From assembly GCA_021927905.1 (NCBI GenBank), contig BLLK01000051.1, forward strand, positions 620,001 to 684,000: a DNA stretch of 64,000 nt. The letters run 5' to 3'. The translations under genes and the position numbers were made by a program. Below the pieces are notes generated by a model that was not told where the DNA came from, did not search any database, and worked only from the letters and a program-made list of their open reading frames with translations. Below, in pieces: positions 1 through 10,839 of the stretch (its first letter is position 1; each line of letters begins with the position of its first letter). Source of the stretch: Chaetoceros tenuissimus. Its lineage: Eukaryota; Bacillariophyta; Thalassiosirophyceae; Chaetocerotales; Chaetocerotaceae.

Positions 1-3000
1 TGACCATATTTCTGAACAGTTCTGATAATACCAGCCAAACTTGCTGAGAAATTATCTACTCTCGATGTTTGCGACAACTGCAATAATCTTTGAGCAGCAG
101 CTTTTTGAGCTTCTACTTCAAGGGTCATTAAATTTTCCAAAACTTCAGCATCGAGTTTATTCCATCGAACTTCATCATTTACAGTGACAATTTGTGCAAG
201 AAGATCTTGAATCTCAGGAGCTAGCTTCTGTACTACTTCCTTTGAATCTCTTACAAGTAGAGCTACGGCTTCTGAAGCTGCCTTTAGCTGACTTTCAGAC
301 TCGGCTTCAATATTCCTTCCTCCTTTCTTCTTCTTAGACTTTGATCCTCCTTGCAAAGCCATTAATGCCAATTCTCTATCTTCGTCATCTTGATCTGCAT
401 ACCTTTTGGCTTTCTTTTTGAGCTTGGCCTTCTTCCCTCTTGTATTAGCTGCACTTGCTTCACTATGTTGCGAGTTGGATTCTTCCTTTTCTGCATTCAA
501 AGCAGCCTTCCGTTTCTTGGCCTCTTCCTCCTCCTTTCTTACTTTTGCCAAAATTTCCTCGGCGGCCTCAAGCGAGCCATACTTCTTTATAAGCTTTCTT
601 TCCTTTGCGGACAATCCTTTCTTTTTCTTTGGTTTTTCTTCCGCTGAATCTGACAGAGATGCAACTGGCGACTCCTTTTCATTGGTTATTTCTATCTTCG
701 AAATTGCGTCGGTAACCTTATCTTCACTGGAGGAGTCGGAAGCTTTTTTATTTTGCTTCTTAGTTCCTTCTGCGCCTTCACTTTTTTTAGATTGTTTTGG
801 TTTCGAAGTTTCAGTTGTCTTTTTCTTCGGTAGTTTTTCTTGTTTTGACTGGGATTCTGTTTTAGCCTCATTTGCTTCTGCTCTTTCTTCCGCAGCCTGT
901 TCGAGGGCCATGAGTGCAAAATCACGTCGTTCATTATGATGTCTAGCTACACTAGCCTCGTCTCCTAAACGAAACAAAACTCCCATCCCCATTTCAAGTT
1001 GAACTGGAGGTAGAAAATTCTTCTTTCCACGAATCATAAAACCTCCAACAGATAAATATTCACCAGTTGGGGCAGTTTTGCTCACTTGATGAGATTCAAC
1101 CCACCATGCAGATGTCACCATGCGTGCGCCCCATGCCGATGATCGACAAATTGCAAAATTACCTGCTTCTCTCAGAGCCTGGTCTGACAAAGGCAAAACT
1201 TCAGTTGCACCACTTTCTGTTCGGCGTCTCTTTGCTCGCAGTATGCATGTGGGCGCTCCGTGGACATCAGCGTGCAAATACGCATCTCCTGGTCTTAAAT
1301 ATCTTTTCACTAGTTGCTCATTTTGCTGTGCATCTCTACCACCAATACAAAGGTAATTATCGCTTGTAATGAAATAAATGAACTTTTCAAACCAATGCTG
1401 TTTACGCTGAATGCTCATCATTGTAGAATATGACATTTTCTTCTTTTTCTGGGCTTCTTCAATCTGCCTTTTAGCATTAGCTTCTGCTGCCTGTAGAACC
1501 TTCTCAGATGCTTCCACTGTTTTCTCGGCTTTATCTTTTGATATACGATATTTGTCATACAGTTGACGAGCATTTCCATAAGCAGACTCTTTTAGAGATA
1601 CAGTTACATCTTTAATAGTGGGAGTATCTTCAGTGTCCTGATCCCAATTCATTGTATCTGGCAAGGATAGTGTAATCTCGTCCTTTTCGAGCATAAGTTT
1701 TTTCATGAGCAAAGCTATTGGATTTAAGTTCGACTTTTCCACTGTAACCAATTCTTCTAATGCATCCCAGTCCATTCCACTTTCTAACGCGGAATTGATA
1801 ACTCCAATTGCTTTGTCGACATCATCTGCATGCATCTCGATGAGTTGCGCACTTTCCTTCACTTTTTCCATTTCAACCTCGAGCCCTTCCATTCTCTTAC
1901 TTTGATCTTTCTTAATTTTATCTAGACGCTCAATTGCACTTTGCTCTGCCGCTTCCGCACGAATTGCTCGTTTTTGACCTTCTATCAACGAAAAGAATTC
2001 ATCTACTGCCATTGAAAAGTTATGATACTCAATATACGGCTTGTTAGCATGTTGCTTTAACAAATGAGGTTGAAACTCCTCAAACATTTTGTCACTATGA
2101 GGCATGTTTTTCAGCACTTCTGAAACATCAGCGTCTTTTTTGGTTTTCTCTTTGTACAAAACATAACCTTTGTTTTCGCCCTTTGTAAAGTTTTCAATGA
2201 TTTTGCTGCCTTCCACTTGTAAGTTTTCAATCAATGTTTCGAACTTTTGTGGAGGCATGAAATCTTCAATAGTATCTAAAGTAAACTTTGTCGTTGGCTC
2301 TAATCCTGCTGATAAAATACAATGTTCTATCAACGATGGCCCATAATGAAACACCCCACTGTTTGGTTTCAACAAAATCATTTTCAAAGTGGCCGATCCA
2401 TCGAGATCCTTCTTCTTCTTTCCCTTCTTCTTTCCTCCACCACCAGTATTTGCAAGCTGTGCTTGAATCGCTTGTTTTTCAACTAGTGCCTGCAACTCTG
2501 ATTTTGTCCATTCGTATGCCTCTTTGCCATTCATATCTAATATAGAATCTTTCGTCGTAGATTCTTCTTCATTTTCACCATTAGTTGATGACTTTGTTAT
2601 AGTGGTAGCATATGTGACAGGATAAACGTTTCCCACTCGCACTTTAACTTCCTCTTCTGCATCTTTTTCCTCTTCTTTATTAGCAACGTATTCATGCGTT
2701 CTCAAAAGAGCAAGCATTACATATTTATTGTCAGTCAAGATAAGATTTCCCATACCATACAATTCAAGAATCAGGTGACATGACTTCTCTCCAGAACCGA
2801 ATCTAAAATCCACAACACGATCCAAGTTTCCTAACTGAGTGATATTTTCAAAACGGAGATTTCTTAGATGTTTTCTTAATTTCATTGCAAAAGGCGATGG
2901 GACAGAGTTATTATCTGACGTAGTGTAGAAACTTGTCGTATGAAATCTTACTCCCGATTCAATCAAAAGCATATTTCGACTAGCGCTGGTATTCCCATCA

Positions 3001-3191
3001 TTTTCTTTATTGGCAGATGGGTTCGCGAGTTTGAAAACAAAGGTAGACTTTCCACTACTATCACCACTAATGGATGTGGAAAGAGCCATTCCGTCATAAA
3101 CGTTTGCTAATTTGTGGCCGAGTAAAGTCTGGCGAACTTGAGCTGTCATACCAGCCACATCCAGCCCATCAAATCTAGTCTTTTGCTTCAT
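1..3191 (-). CDS. NEMF: NEMF/Rqc2-like ribosome quality control protein (3' end cut by window)
   Basis: The frame is open from the ATG at 3191 to the window edge (about 1,063 codons, no stop), so the C-terminus is missing. The N-terminus starts MKQKTRF and holds an NFACT-N domain. It keeps the Asp-Arg pair (D124-R125, in GNLDRVVDF) that corresponds to the pair needed for CAT-tailing in yeast Rqc2. A coiled-coil middle is followed by the NFACT-R domain at about 590-735, with GGRDAQQNE near 617 and the block TSAWWVESHQVSKTAPTGEY near 700, both hallmarks of NEMF. Lys/Glu-rich low-complexity sequence follows, and NFACT-C begins near the edge. In this family the protein binds stalled 60S-peptidyl-tRNA with Listerin and adds C-terminal tails. 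Transcription is away from the next gene. I see no intron. Confidence 0.93.
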   Translation of the reverse strand, partial: MKQKTRFDGLDVAGMTAQVRQTLLGHKLANVYDGMALSTSISGDSSGKSTFVFKLANPSANKENDGNTSASRNMLLIESGVRFHTTSFYTTSDNNSVPSPFAMKLRKHLRNLRFENITQLGNLDRVVDFRFGSGEKSCHLILELYGMGNLILTDNKYVMLALLRTHEYVANKEEEKDAEEEVKVRVGNVYPVTYATTITKSSTNGENEEESTTKDSILDMNGKEAYEWTKSELQALVEKQAIQAQLANTGGGGKKKGKKKKDLDGSATLKMILLKPNSGVFHYGPSLIEHCILSAGLEPTTKFTLDTIEDFMPPQKFETLIENLQVEGSKIIENFTKGENKGYVLYKEKTKKDADVSEVLKNMPHSDKMFEEFQPHLLKQHANKPYIEYHNFSMAVDEFFSLIEGQKRAIRAEAAEQSAIERLDKIKKDQSKRMEGLEVEMEKVKESAQLIEMHADDVDKAIGVINSALESGMDWDALEELVTVEKSNLNPIALLMKKLMLEKDEITLSLPDTMNWDQDTEDTPTIKDVTVSLKESAYGNARQLYDKYRISKDKAEKTVEASEKVLQAAEANAKRQIEEAQKKKKMSYSTMMSIQRKQHWFEKFIYFITSDNYLCIGGRDAQQNEQLVKRYLRPGDAYLHADVHGAPTCILRAKRRRTESGATEVLPLSDQALREAGNFAICRSSAWGARMVTSAWWVESHQVSKTAPTGEYLSVGGFMIRGKKNFLPPVQLEMGMGVLFRLGDEASVARHHNERRDFALMALEQAAEERAEANEAKTESQSKQEKLPKKKTTETSKPKQSKKSEGAEGTKKQNKKASDSSSEDKVTDAISKIEITNEKESPVASLSDSAEEKPKKKKGLSAKERKLIKKYGSLEAAEEILAKVRKEEEEAKKRKAALNAEKEESNSQHSEASAANTRGKKAKLKKKAKRYADQDDEDRELALMALQGGSKSKKKKGGRNIEAESESQLKAASEAVALLVRDSKEVVQKLAPEIQDLLAQIVTVNDEVRWNKLDAEVLENLMTLEVEAQKAAAQRLLQLSQTSRVDNFSASLAGIIRTVQKYG

Positions 3192-3475
3192 TAAACTGGT
3201 GCCTATAACTCACTTGCTATCTTGTCTTGACAATAGGTACTATGCAAATGAATTGAACTTTGTATTCCGTCATCCATGGATTTCTTCGCTTAGAGTTTGG
3301 AGTTTCGTCAGGTTTCGTCATCACAAAGCAAAAACGAGTGAAGCAGAGAGTAGTCTGTCTACATACAGACGAAAATACCCATTTTTCCTGAATCTCAGTT
3401 TTCCCCTTCTCATTGCGGTCTCTTCCTATGTTGATAAAAATTGATCAAATGACTTACTTTCACGTAATTATTAAA

Positions 3476-4675
3476 TTAATTATAATATTGATCCTTTATC
3501 CATTGCCTCGAGGCTCTTGACTTTTGCGCTAATTCCTGCATGAACTTATCTTGAGATTCTTGTAAATTTATAGTTTTGAAAAAGACAAGAAGCACTTTTT
3601 TCCCTGAGACTTTGGAAGGGCTTCGTCCTAAGATCGCTTCTCCGGCGTGAAAAGCAAGTGGATCTGGAGATCCGTCATCGAGAAGATTGTGGAATATACA
3701 TAGTTGGCCAGGTTTAGGACTGATTCTCACTCCTAGAGAACTCTTTGGGAGAAATGTATCAGGAACTTTTTTGACAGTGTCATGTTTTGATATTTCTCTA
3801 TGAAACAAACTATATGCTGCAGCCTCAAGCATAGTAGATTCGCCTTCAGCGTTTGGCCAATCTCTTTGACCCGAATGCAACCTATTGGCATTTAAATGGT
3901 TTCTTGCAGCCTCTTCTACTCGTTCATCAAATGCAGTCTTTTCGTGATCACTTTGATGTAAAGGTTTTGCGAGAGGAAAAGTGGTATGTCCACCCACAAG
4001 ACCTTCTTCTTCTGATTCATCAATTTCGTCGCTCAAATACAGTAATGCTGATATATGGCGAGTGAACTGATTGTTTACATTGTCACTATGAAGTCCATCA
4101 GGGAGAAGAAAATTGATTGTTTGCTGAACACCATCTTTTGAAGGATCTGGTATTTCATCTACTTTGAAAGAAAGAAATCTCGGCAGTGCAAAATCTCCTT
4201 TGTGTGACGGGGAATTTGTCAATCTATCTATTTCAGACCGAATTCTATAAATTATACTGCGAGCCTCTTCGTAGAATGCTTCTACATTTTCTTCTTCTAT
4301 CGTCAATGAGTTTTCATTGTTTACCTTGGAAATATGCGCTGTCGAAAATACATTTCTTCCATTGTCTTTGAAAAAGACATCGTTTAGAGGATCTTCGCTG
4401 CCGTCCTTATTCATTTCAAGGTACCGTGTGACTTTTTTACATTCTTCAGGTGATAACAGAGGTCTTTGTGAAACAAGAATGAGGGGCTTCTCCGATATAG
4501 GGATCATAGTGTTCAAGGATTCCACATCATCCTTGATACATGTATCTGCATAACTGCTTTCTGTAGACATCGACTTTGTGCATTCCCAACTACTAGGTTT
4601 CTGTCCATTGGTTACAAAAGCAGAAGCATACAAACATATCCAACATGCTCTCAAAACCAACATATATTGCTTCAT
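3476..4675 (-). CDS. secreted/ER prolyl-4-hydroxylase-like 2OG-Fe(II) oxygenase
   Basis: A 399-aa protein with a signal-peptide-like N-terminus (residues 1-24, hydrophobic core CWICLYASAF). The C-terminal half carries a double-stranded beta-helix dioxygenase signature: the iron ligands are probably H196 and D198 (LHSDN), a GGHTTFP strand lies at 228-234, and the distal His H343 (AFHAGE) is followed by a basic stretch (K355-K360) that could bind 2-oxoglutarate. This layout fits the prolyl-4-hydroxylase family acting in the secretory pathway. The substrate cannot be inferred. The spacing between the HxD motif and the distal His is long, owing to an insert at about 238-300 rich in charged residues. 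Single exon. Confidence 0.75.
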   Translation of the reverse strand: MKQYMLVLRACWICLYASAFVTNGQKPSSWECTKSMSTESSYADTCIKDDVESLNTMIPISEKPLILVSQRPLLSPEECKKVTRYLEMNKDGSEDPLNDVFFKDNGRNVFSTAHISKVNNENSLTIEEENVEAFYEEARSIIYRIRSEIDRLTNSPSHKGDFALPRFLSFKVDEIPDPSKDGVQQTINFLLPDGLHSDNVNNQFTRHISALLYLSDEIDESEEEGLVGGHTTFPLAKPLHQSDHEKTAFDERVEEAARNHLNANRLHSGQRDWPNAEGESTMLEAAAYSLFHREISKHDTVKKVPDTFLPKSSLGVRISPKPGQLCIFHNLLDDGSPDPLAFHAGEAILGRSPSKVSGKKVLLVFFKTINLQESQDKFMQELAQKSRASRQWIKDQYYN

Positions 4676-5067
4676 CTTTGCTGGTCACTTTGGCACCCCG
4701 TTTACGATTCAATTTCCAACTTTGGTAAGTTCGTATGAAGTTGATATAGTATATACTCAATCTAGGCAGAATGATAAGTTGTGAAAAGAGAGTGAAAAGT
4801 GAAAAGCAATAAGACTTGAGAAAAACTTCAATCAATGAAACATTTGCATGCGTCATAGGTAAGGAGGAAATATTGCGCGCCTTGGAAAAGAGAAGTTTTC
4901 AGGCTTATGACAGGTGTCAACACGAATAAATGAAGAGAAAAGCTCTCATTATTTTTCCAAATCTGGTTCTCTTCCACTTACGTATGAGTAGCTACACATC
5001 GAAAACTTTACGTAAAATTACAAATACTGACAGAATGAGCAATTATTTTAATTGAAATAAACCTAAA
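4676..5067. other. intergenic, 5' region of the oxygenase gene
   Basis: AT-rich spacer between two minus-strand genes. It should hold the promoter of the oxygenase gene and the 3' end of the gene starting at 6675. I see no conserved ORF or RNA gene. Confidence 0.5.
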
Positions 5068-6675
5068 CTAAAGTTCGATTGCACTAGCCTCCTTAAATTT
5101 GCATCGTAGCTTTTTCTGTTCTTCTGTAAGGTTATCCCGATTTCCTCCATACTTTTCATACATGTATTTTGTAACACAATTTGTCTTTGATATCTTTCTT
5201 GCGAACGCAGCATAATAACCAACACCATATGCTACGCATTTTGCATGGATACCAAGAAATAGATCAATGAATACAGAATAATAGTTTTCAACGTTTGTCA
5301 TTTTTGCCTTGTCAATGTGTAGGTTTTCAGAGTCTTGTTCTCTCGCAACAATTTTCCATTTATCAACCACTTTCTTTGCTGTCGAATTTGTACTTTTCTC
5401 ATCGCTGAACCATTCTAGATGCGATGAAATGTATTTAGGATCGGTCAAGTTGAAAACCATGTAATCAACCAATTCAGACATGTCACTCATGAAATAATAA
5501 GGTTTTGTACTGAGTTCGTTGTATTTCTTTGTGATTGTAGCTGCACATTTCATTGCAGTTATAGCAGTGTCAACCATAATGTCCTTGAATTCTCCACCAA
5601 AATAAGGTACATATCTGTCAGCTTTTGCAGCATACTTGCCATCGATAACTTGTCCTTTTTTGTATGCAAACGGATGTCGAACACGACAGTGCACTGCTGT
5701 GTATTGCTGTGATACAAGGTTATTCTCCTTCATCACATGGTTAATAACTTTTTGTACAGGCTTGCTAGGAGTAAAAAATGCAAGAAATATTTTCCCAAAG
5801 CTAGGAGTATCATAAATCATATCCGTCTCCCCAAGCTTTTTCCACTTTTCCTGAATTGAACTTTCTTCTTGATGAGCCAAGAGTTCAAATTGAACAACCT
5901 TTGTATCTTTTAGCTCTCCTTTTGTTAGATTGTGTATATTTCTATCGAGTAGTTCCGATGCTGTGAGTGATTCTTCATCTGTCGTTCTATGAAGATTTCT
6001 CACATTATCAGGGAGGAAAGGAACTTTATCCCACTTCTTGACACAATCCCATCTTTTATGGCATTTGCTTGTACCATATTCATCCATAATTGGCATTCGC
6101 CAGTCTATAGAATACTTTACTCCAGGAGTAGATAAATCAGGTGGAACCATAAATTCATCCAAAGCATATGGTTTCCACCAATGAATCAACAACACCCGTT
6201 GTGTCTGATTTGCAAGGTATAAATCACTTGGAAGATTTCCCAAACGATCATGAAGTCCTCCACATTGATGATTCAGACAAGTTCGAATTAAAAGAGGCGG
6301 AGCATGAGGATTTTTAAATAATTCCTCCCCTGGAAACTTTTTACGTATCGATGCATGCCAGTCAAAATAGTCTGAAACCCATGTTGGTAATTCATGATCT
6401 TGATCTGTAATCAACTGATGACTTTTCCCTTCTTCATAGTGCTCACCAGGATTATGATGTACATGCTGCACTTGCATTGTATCATCATTTCCATGAGTAT
6501 TTGGTTCACTGCGAAGATTCTTTTCTTGCGTTGGTACATGTTTCATGTTCTTTACAGGTGGCTCTATTTTCTCATGGTTTGATGAAAAAATAACTCCAAG
6601 ATATATATTAAACCCTCCAATGATGAAAGCCAAGCCACCTACCAAACCTATTAGGACCTTGAATTGAGATATCAT
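5068..6675 (-). CDS. type II membrane protein, putative fucosyltransferase-like glycosyltransferase
   Basis: 535 aa. One N-terminal membrane anchor (about residues 7-30) follows a very short cytoplasmic tail, and a long lumenal part contains many NxS/T sequons, as in Golgi type II glycosyltransferases. Visible motifs are CGGLHDRLGN at 138-147, like the substrate-binding GG..DRL of GDP-fucose transferases, an HCRVRHP block at 329-335 comparable to the HxR motif of that superfamily, and a C-terminal helix FIDLFLGIHAKC followed by GVGYYAAFA at about 469-492, where the family has D-L-x-x-L plus S-x-F. The assignment rests on short motifs; fold and donor sugar are inferred. It could be a lineage-specific GT of unknown specificity. 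Confidence 0.5.
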   Translation of the reverse strand: MISQFKVLIGLVGGLAFIIGGFNIYLGVIFSSNHEKIEPPVKNMKHVPTQEKNLRSEPNTHGNDDTMQVQHVHHNPGEHYEEGKSHQLITDQDHELPTWVSDYFDWHASIRKKFPGEELFKNPHAPPLLIRTCLNHQCGGLHDRLGNLPSDLYLANQTQRVLLIHWWKPYALDEFMVPPDLSTPGVKYSIDWRMPIMDEYGTSKCHKRWDCVKKWDKVPFLPDNVRNLHRTTDEESLTASELLDRNIHNLTKGELKDTKVVQFELLAHQEESSIQEKWKKLGETDMIYDTPSFGKIFLAFFTPSKPVQKVINHVMKENNLVSQQYTAVHCRVRHPFAYKKGQVIDGKYAAKADRYVPYFGGEFKDIMVDTAITAMKCAATITKKYNELSTKPYYFMSDMSELVDYMVFNLTDPKYISSHLEWFSDEKSTNSTAKKVVDKWKIVAREQDSENLHIDKAKMTNVENYYSVFIDLFLGIHAKCVAYGVGYYAAFARKISKTNCVTKYMYEKYGGNRDNLTEEQKKLRCKFKEASAIEL

Positions 6676-7798
6676 ATTGATGGGAGGTAAATGAATGGAA
6701 TAGTAGTAATGGTTTGTAATGTGATGTTCTCACATAGAATGTAAATGGAATACCGTAGAGAAAATGGAAGTAACGGCTTGGTCGGTCTAATTTGCTCATT
6801 TTCGGCGAATTGACATATCAAATCATCCATATATGGTTGGTGTTTGTTTTCAGGTCTTTCAAAAAAATGGAAGGTAGTCTACTTCTTTGTTTAAGCTTAT
6901 TCTTATCCATAAAAACAAGTGAAATGCAAGTATCTCTTTTAGAAACATTCTTTAATCTAGTTTATTGGAATTCAACTTGCGCACTTACCTACTGAATTGA
7001 AATAAATACTTCGATTACAATAGTCATAATACTTTGGTCTCTATTTCCAATATTTTCCCTTCATGATGGGAATAATAATATGCTAATATAAATAAATATA
7101 TTGGAATAGGGATCATTCTCGGACAATGAAGTTTCTTTCTTTTTTGAAAACATCATTATTTCCTGTTCAATCGCCGTCGTTATTGTGTTCTAGCTAACTA
7201 TTTTACATAGCTAGCTAGACTACAGAAAATATCTTTTGCCTTTGACTTTTGACCCTCTTTCACACACCAAACCCTCTCTTCATGCCATCAGCCATGAGAA
7301 CATTGTGATGCATTCCTATCTTCTATTTGGTATTCATTACAAAAGATCAAGTAAGATCTACGATAGCATCGACTCCACCTCTTTGCAGCAATAGTACAAT
7401 TTGCGAAATTCATCTTACGAAAGAGAGGTCTAGCTCGTACTCATTTATTCCTTGTTGAAATTCAAAAAACACGACAGTACAGAGTATAGTTCCTCTACGT
7501 GGTGTCATTCGTAAATACTTTAGTGTACACCTTATCTTATCTCGACAACAGATAAGCCCCGATTATAAGAAAACCATATTCACTTACATTACTATCGTAT
7601 AGACAAGAGCAACAAGACAAGAAGGCCATATTCTGACAATATTTGAATCAGAATTCAAAAAGATTTTTAGAGAACTCCAGGATTCATTCAAGCATACCGT
7701 CTAAAAGATCCAGTCCAGGACTTCCCATTTCTACACACTTACAAGGCAAGCAACTAAGAAAGCAAAGCTTGGACCATTCCTACCATCGTAACAACATT
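6676..7798. other. intergenic, divergent promoter region
   Basis: About 1.1 kb between the start codons of a minus-strand glycosyltransferase-like gene and plus-strand GSK3. It is AT-rich, with a TTTGACTTTTGACCC run near 7240. The reading frame of GSK3 extends upstream to 7643 without an ATG, so that part is taken as 5' UTR. No gene recognised. Confidence 0.5.
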
Positions 7799-9230
7799 AT
7801 GGACAAGGGCTTAAAAATGACTACCGCAGCCACAGCCACAGCAACCGCCTCAGATAAAAATAGAGAATCAAGCACACAAGCGCCGCAGTCGCCTACCAAC
7901 CTCAACACGCAGTCTGATCAAACGATATCCTATTCTGCAGAACGGATTATTGGCAATGGTTCGTTCGGGGTAGTTTTTCAAGCTGCTGTGGTGGAGACAG
8001 GTGAAGTTGTAGCCATCAAGAAGGTATTACAGGATAAACGATTCAAAAATCGGGAATTGCAGATTATGAGACAGCTGGTCAAGGATCCGCATTCAAACAT
8101 TGTGACTTTGAAACATTGTTTTTATTCACAGGTGAGTTTCTAGATAGTATTTTGACAGGATTGTAAAAATGAGTTATGGAAATTCATTCTAGGTGACAAC
8201 AGAGTTCGTATCTTGAGAACTGAAACCTATGGAATCAAGGAATGCTTTCGTTGTTTTCTTTTTTATTTTTCAAAAATGCAATTGCCAACATTATTCTTGA
8301 TTTACAACAGGGAGAGAAACCGGATGAATTGTATCTCAATCTTGTATTAGAATACGTTCCTGAAACAGTATATTCTATATCCCGTCAGCACTCCAAGGCT
8401 AAAATACCGCTGCCGCTACTGTACGTCAAGCTATATCTCTATCAATTATCTCGTGCTCTAGCACATATCCATTCGCTTGGAATATGTCATCGAGATATCA
8501 AGCCGCAAAATTTACTAGTCAATCCAGAAACACAGCAGTTGAAACTCTGTGATTTCGGAAGTGCCAAGGCTTTGGTCAAGGGTGAGCCAAATGTGGCTTA
8601 CATTTGTAGTAGGTATTATAGAGCACCTGAATTGATTTTCGGAAGCACAGACTATTCGACAGCCATTGATGTTTGGAGTGAAGGTAGGTTTCATTCATTT
8701 TTTTACTGATTCATTTTTTATAAAATCAATTCGGATATCCAGCTCACTGTACTTGTGATTACTTCTCAGGCTGTGTTGGAGCAGAACTACTTTTAGGACA
8801 ACCCTTGTTCCCAGGAGACTCTGGAGTTGATCAACTTGTTGAAATTATCAAAGTCCTAGGTACACCTACTAGAGAAGAAATTTCTTCCATGAATTCAAAC
8901 TACACCGAGTTCAAGTTTCCACAAATTAAAGCTTGTCAATGGCGCAAGGTATTCCGAAGTAAAACACCAGAGGATGCAATAGATTTTATTTCAACTACTT
9001 TAGCATACGCACCGGAACGAAGGGTGAAGCCTTTGGATGGGTGTGCACATAGCTTCTTTGATGAACTGAGGGATCCAAAAACAAAATTACCGACAGGGAA
9101 ACCTCTGCCGCCACTATTTGACTTTACTCAACATGAATTAGATGCCAAACCTGAAATTGTTGAGAAATTGATTCCAGATCATTTGAAAGGCCAATTTAGT
9201 GATGGCGGGGGGAAAACCAAGTCAGGTTAG
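7799..9230 (+). CDS. GSK3: glycogen synthase kinase 3 (GSK3/shaggy)
   Basis: Three exons: 7799-8131, 8311-8683, 8770-9230 (introns of 179 and 86 nt, GT-AG, frame kept), giving 388 aa. The frame is open upstream to 7643 but the first ATG is 7799; another Met lies at codon 7. The kinase domain has the Gly-rich loop GNGSFGVV (52-59), VAIK lysine K74, HRDIKPQN (171-178) and DFG (192-194). The GSK3-specific activation segment [17 protein letters not shown] carries the autophosphorylated Tyr equivalent (Y208). The exon 2/3 join restores [14 protein letters not shown]. The C-lobe retains [12 protein letters not shown]. Highly conserved; it acts on primed Ser/Thr substrates in signalling. The N-terminal tail is Thr/Ala-rich and does not show the mammalian Ser9 context. 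Confidence 0.95.
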
Positions 9231-9528
9231 ATCAATCATTTTTTGTACAGAAGAAAGCTCTTAGGTGTTTGTGATAATTGAAGTAGGGGGAGTGGAATGA
9301 AATGGATCTGTGAACCATTCGAAAAGAAAACACAGATTTGCAGTAGATATATCATTCAAGCGTATCAAAGTTTCTTTGCAAGACCATCATCGTCTTGACG
9401 TATTACACCAGTCCCTTTCAATACTCCAATATTTCCACTCGGTACCAATTGAGATATCACAACACCATAAACCATCAAATAACAGGGTTCATTACATATT
9501 CCAATTCAGCTTCATATCTTTCTCTAGT

Positions 9529-10839
9529 TTAGAACATACGATACCAATCTACTTTACCAGCTTCTTCATCCCAAATGTCGACAGATACACCACTGTCCTC
9601 AGGTCTGCTAATCCAAATTGTCATGGCAAGTCGTTCCTTGGTACTTGATAAAACATGCTCTACAGAGTGTACTAGTCGTGAGTCAAAAATGAGCAATTTT
9701 CCATTTTTGGGTGTCACATCTTCATATGGCAAATTGTTTTGTTTTGCAATAGAAGGGTCTGTAAAGTCCACAGTGTTTGGATATATGCGAAGTGCACCAC
9801 CATCACGTTGAACGTGCCAATCATCACTGCAATACAAAATGACCGTGAACCTTCTATAATTACTTCTTGTCAAAGATTCTCCGGAACCATCACTTGTTTG
9901 TATCAGCAAATTATCGCTATGCGCGACATAAAATTCTCCAAGAGCATAAGATGCAATCTGAATATTTGCTGGATTGGTAAGTGGTGCTGCTTTAGTCGCA
10001 GGAGCCAAAGGTGCAAAACCCGAGTCTAGTCTGCTCCAATCAAATTTCCTATTAAGATAATCAGCCATACCCATCAAAAGGTTATATTGTTCCTCAATAC
10101 CACACTGTATAGCATCATTCCGGTTGATAAATGTGACAGTATCACTTCGAATCTGATTATCTTGAGAAGTCTTTGACTTTAAAATATTGGATAGATTCTG
10201 AAATTGAACTGGTGTTGTGAGTATATCTGTATCAAAGTGAACATATCCATTTGCTACAAGACTTTCTATTTTTTCATTGTCAAGGATGGTATCAATCAAG
10301 TCATAATTCGATGATTGTGATGCTTCATATCCTGTATGAGGTTTCATATTTTGGAAATGATTCCGGACAATCTGTCTAAGAAATTGATTGTTTATCTTTT
10401 TTTGCTGTAGAATATCATCACTCTGTTGACTTTCAAAGAGTTTTGCACAAAGCATTCCAAAATCTTCTTCATTTGCTCCGTGTATCTCAAGTTCGTATTT
10501 TAATGGCAGTTCGGTTCCTTTAAGTTTGATGGAAGCATTGAACGCCGGTATTACACATGTGCTTGCATCATTTGGATCTCGTTGGAAATATGATGTTGAA
10601 TCTATGAAGCTTTCAAACCATGAATTTACCGCTTGTCTTGATGAATTTTCGTCAACGTCTTGTGCAAAATAAAGTGGAATAGGTGCAGGAGGTGGAACAG
10701 GAGATCCAGCAATACTAGGGAAAGGCGACAAAGGAGTCGACGATGAAACTGAAGGTGTCGAAACTGAAACTGAAGCTGAGAAAGCTGAGACTCTTTCTGT
10801 ACAGAATAGTGAAAAGACGGTGACTATCTTTATCTTCAT
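9529..10839 (-). CDS. 2OG-Fe(II) oxygenase (PHD/EGLN-like) with possible plastid presequence
   Basis: 436 aa. The C-terminal 150 residues form a prolyl-hydroxylase-type dioxygenase: HxD ligands H307/D309 (VAHSDN), RDGGALRIYP at 345-354, distal His H391 (RLVHSVEH) and the 2OG-binding Arg R403, followed by LAMTIWI as in PHD/EGLN enzymes. The N-terminus is hydrophobic (residues 4-13) with VSAF at 17-20, that is Phe directly after a predicted signal cleavage, then a Ser/Thr/Pro-rich stretch. This resembles a diatom bipartite plastid presequence, but the call is weak. The gene is convergent with GSK3, about 300 bp apart. Substrate unknown. It is unrelated in detail to the oxygenase at 3.5 kb apart from the shared fold. 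Confidence 0.8.
   Translation of the reverse strand: MKIKIVTVFSLFCTERVSAFSASVSVSTPSVSSSTPLSPFPSIAGSPVPPPAPIPLYFAQDVDENSSRQAVNSWFESFIDSTSYFQRDPNDASTCVIPAFNASIKLKGTELPLKYELEIHGANEEDFGMLCAKLFESQQSDDILQQKKINNQFLRQIVRNHFQNMKPHTGYEASQSSNYDLIDTILDNEKIESLVANGYVHFDTDILTTPVQFQNLSNILKSKTSQDNQIRSDTVTFINRNDAIQCGIEEQYNLLMGMADYLNRKFDWSRLDSGFAPLAPATKAAPLTNPANIQIASYALGEFYVAHSDNLLIQTSDGSGESLTRSNYRRFTVILYCSDDWHVQRDGGALRIYPNTVDFTDPSIAKQNNLPYEDVTPKNGKLLIFDSRLVHSVEHVLSSTKERLAMTIWISRPEDSGVSVDIWDEEAGKVDWYRMF

Noticed and set aside
406-939. 177-codon plus-strand frame rich in Ser/Phe
   Set aside because: It is antisense to the Lys/Glu-rich part of the NEMF gene; the composition is a mirror of that coding strand.
7643-7798. 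Upstream extension of GSK3
   Set aside because: Open frame but no ATG before 7799; eukaryotic initiation there is unlikely.
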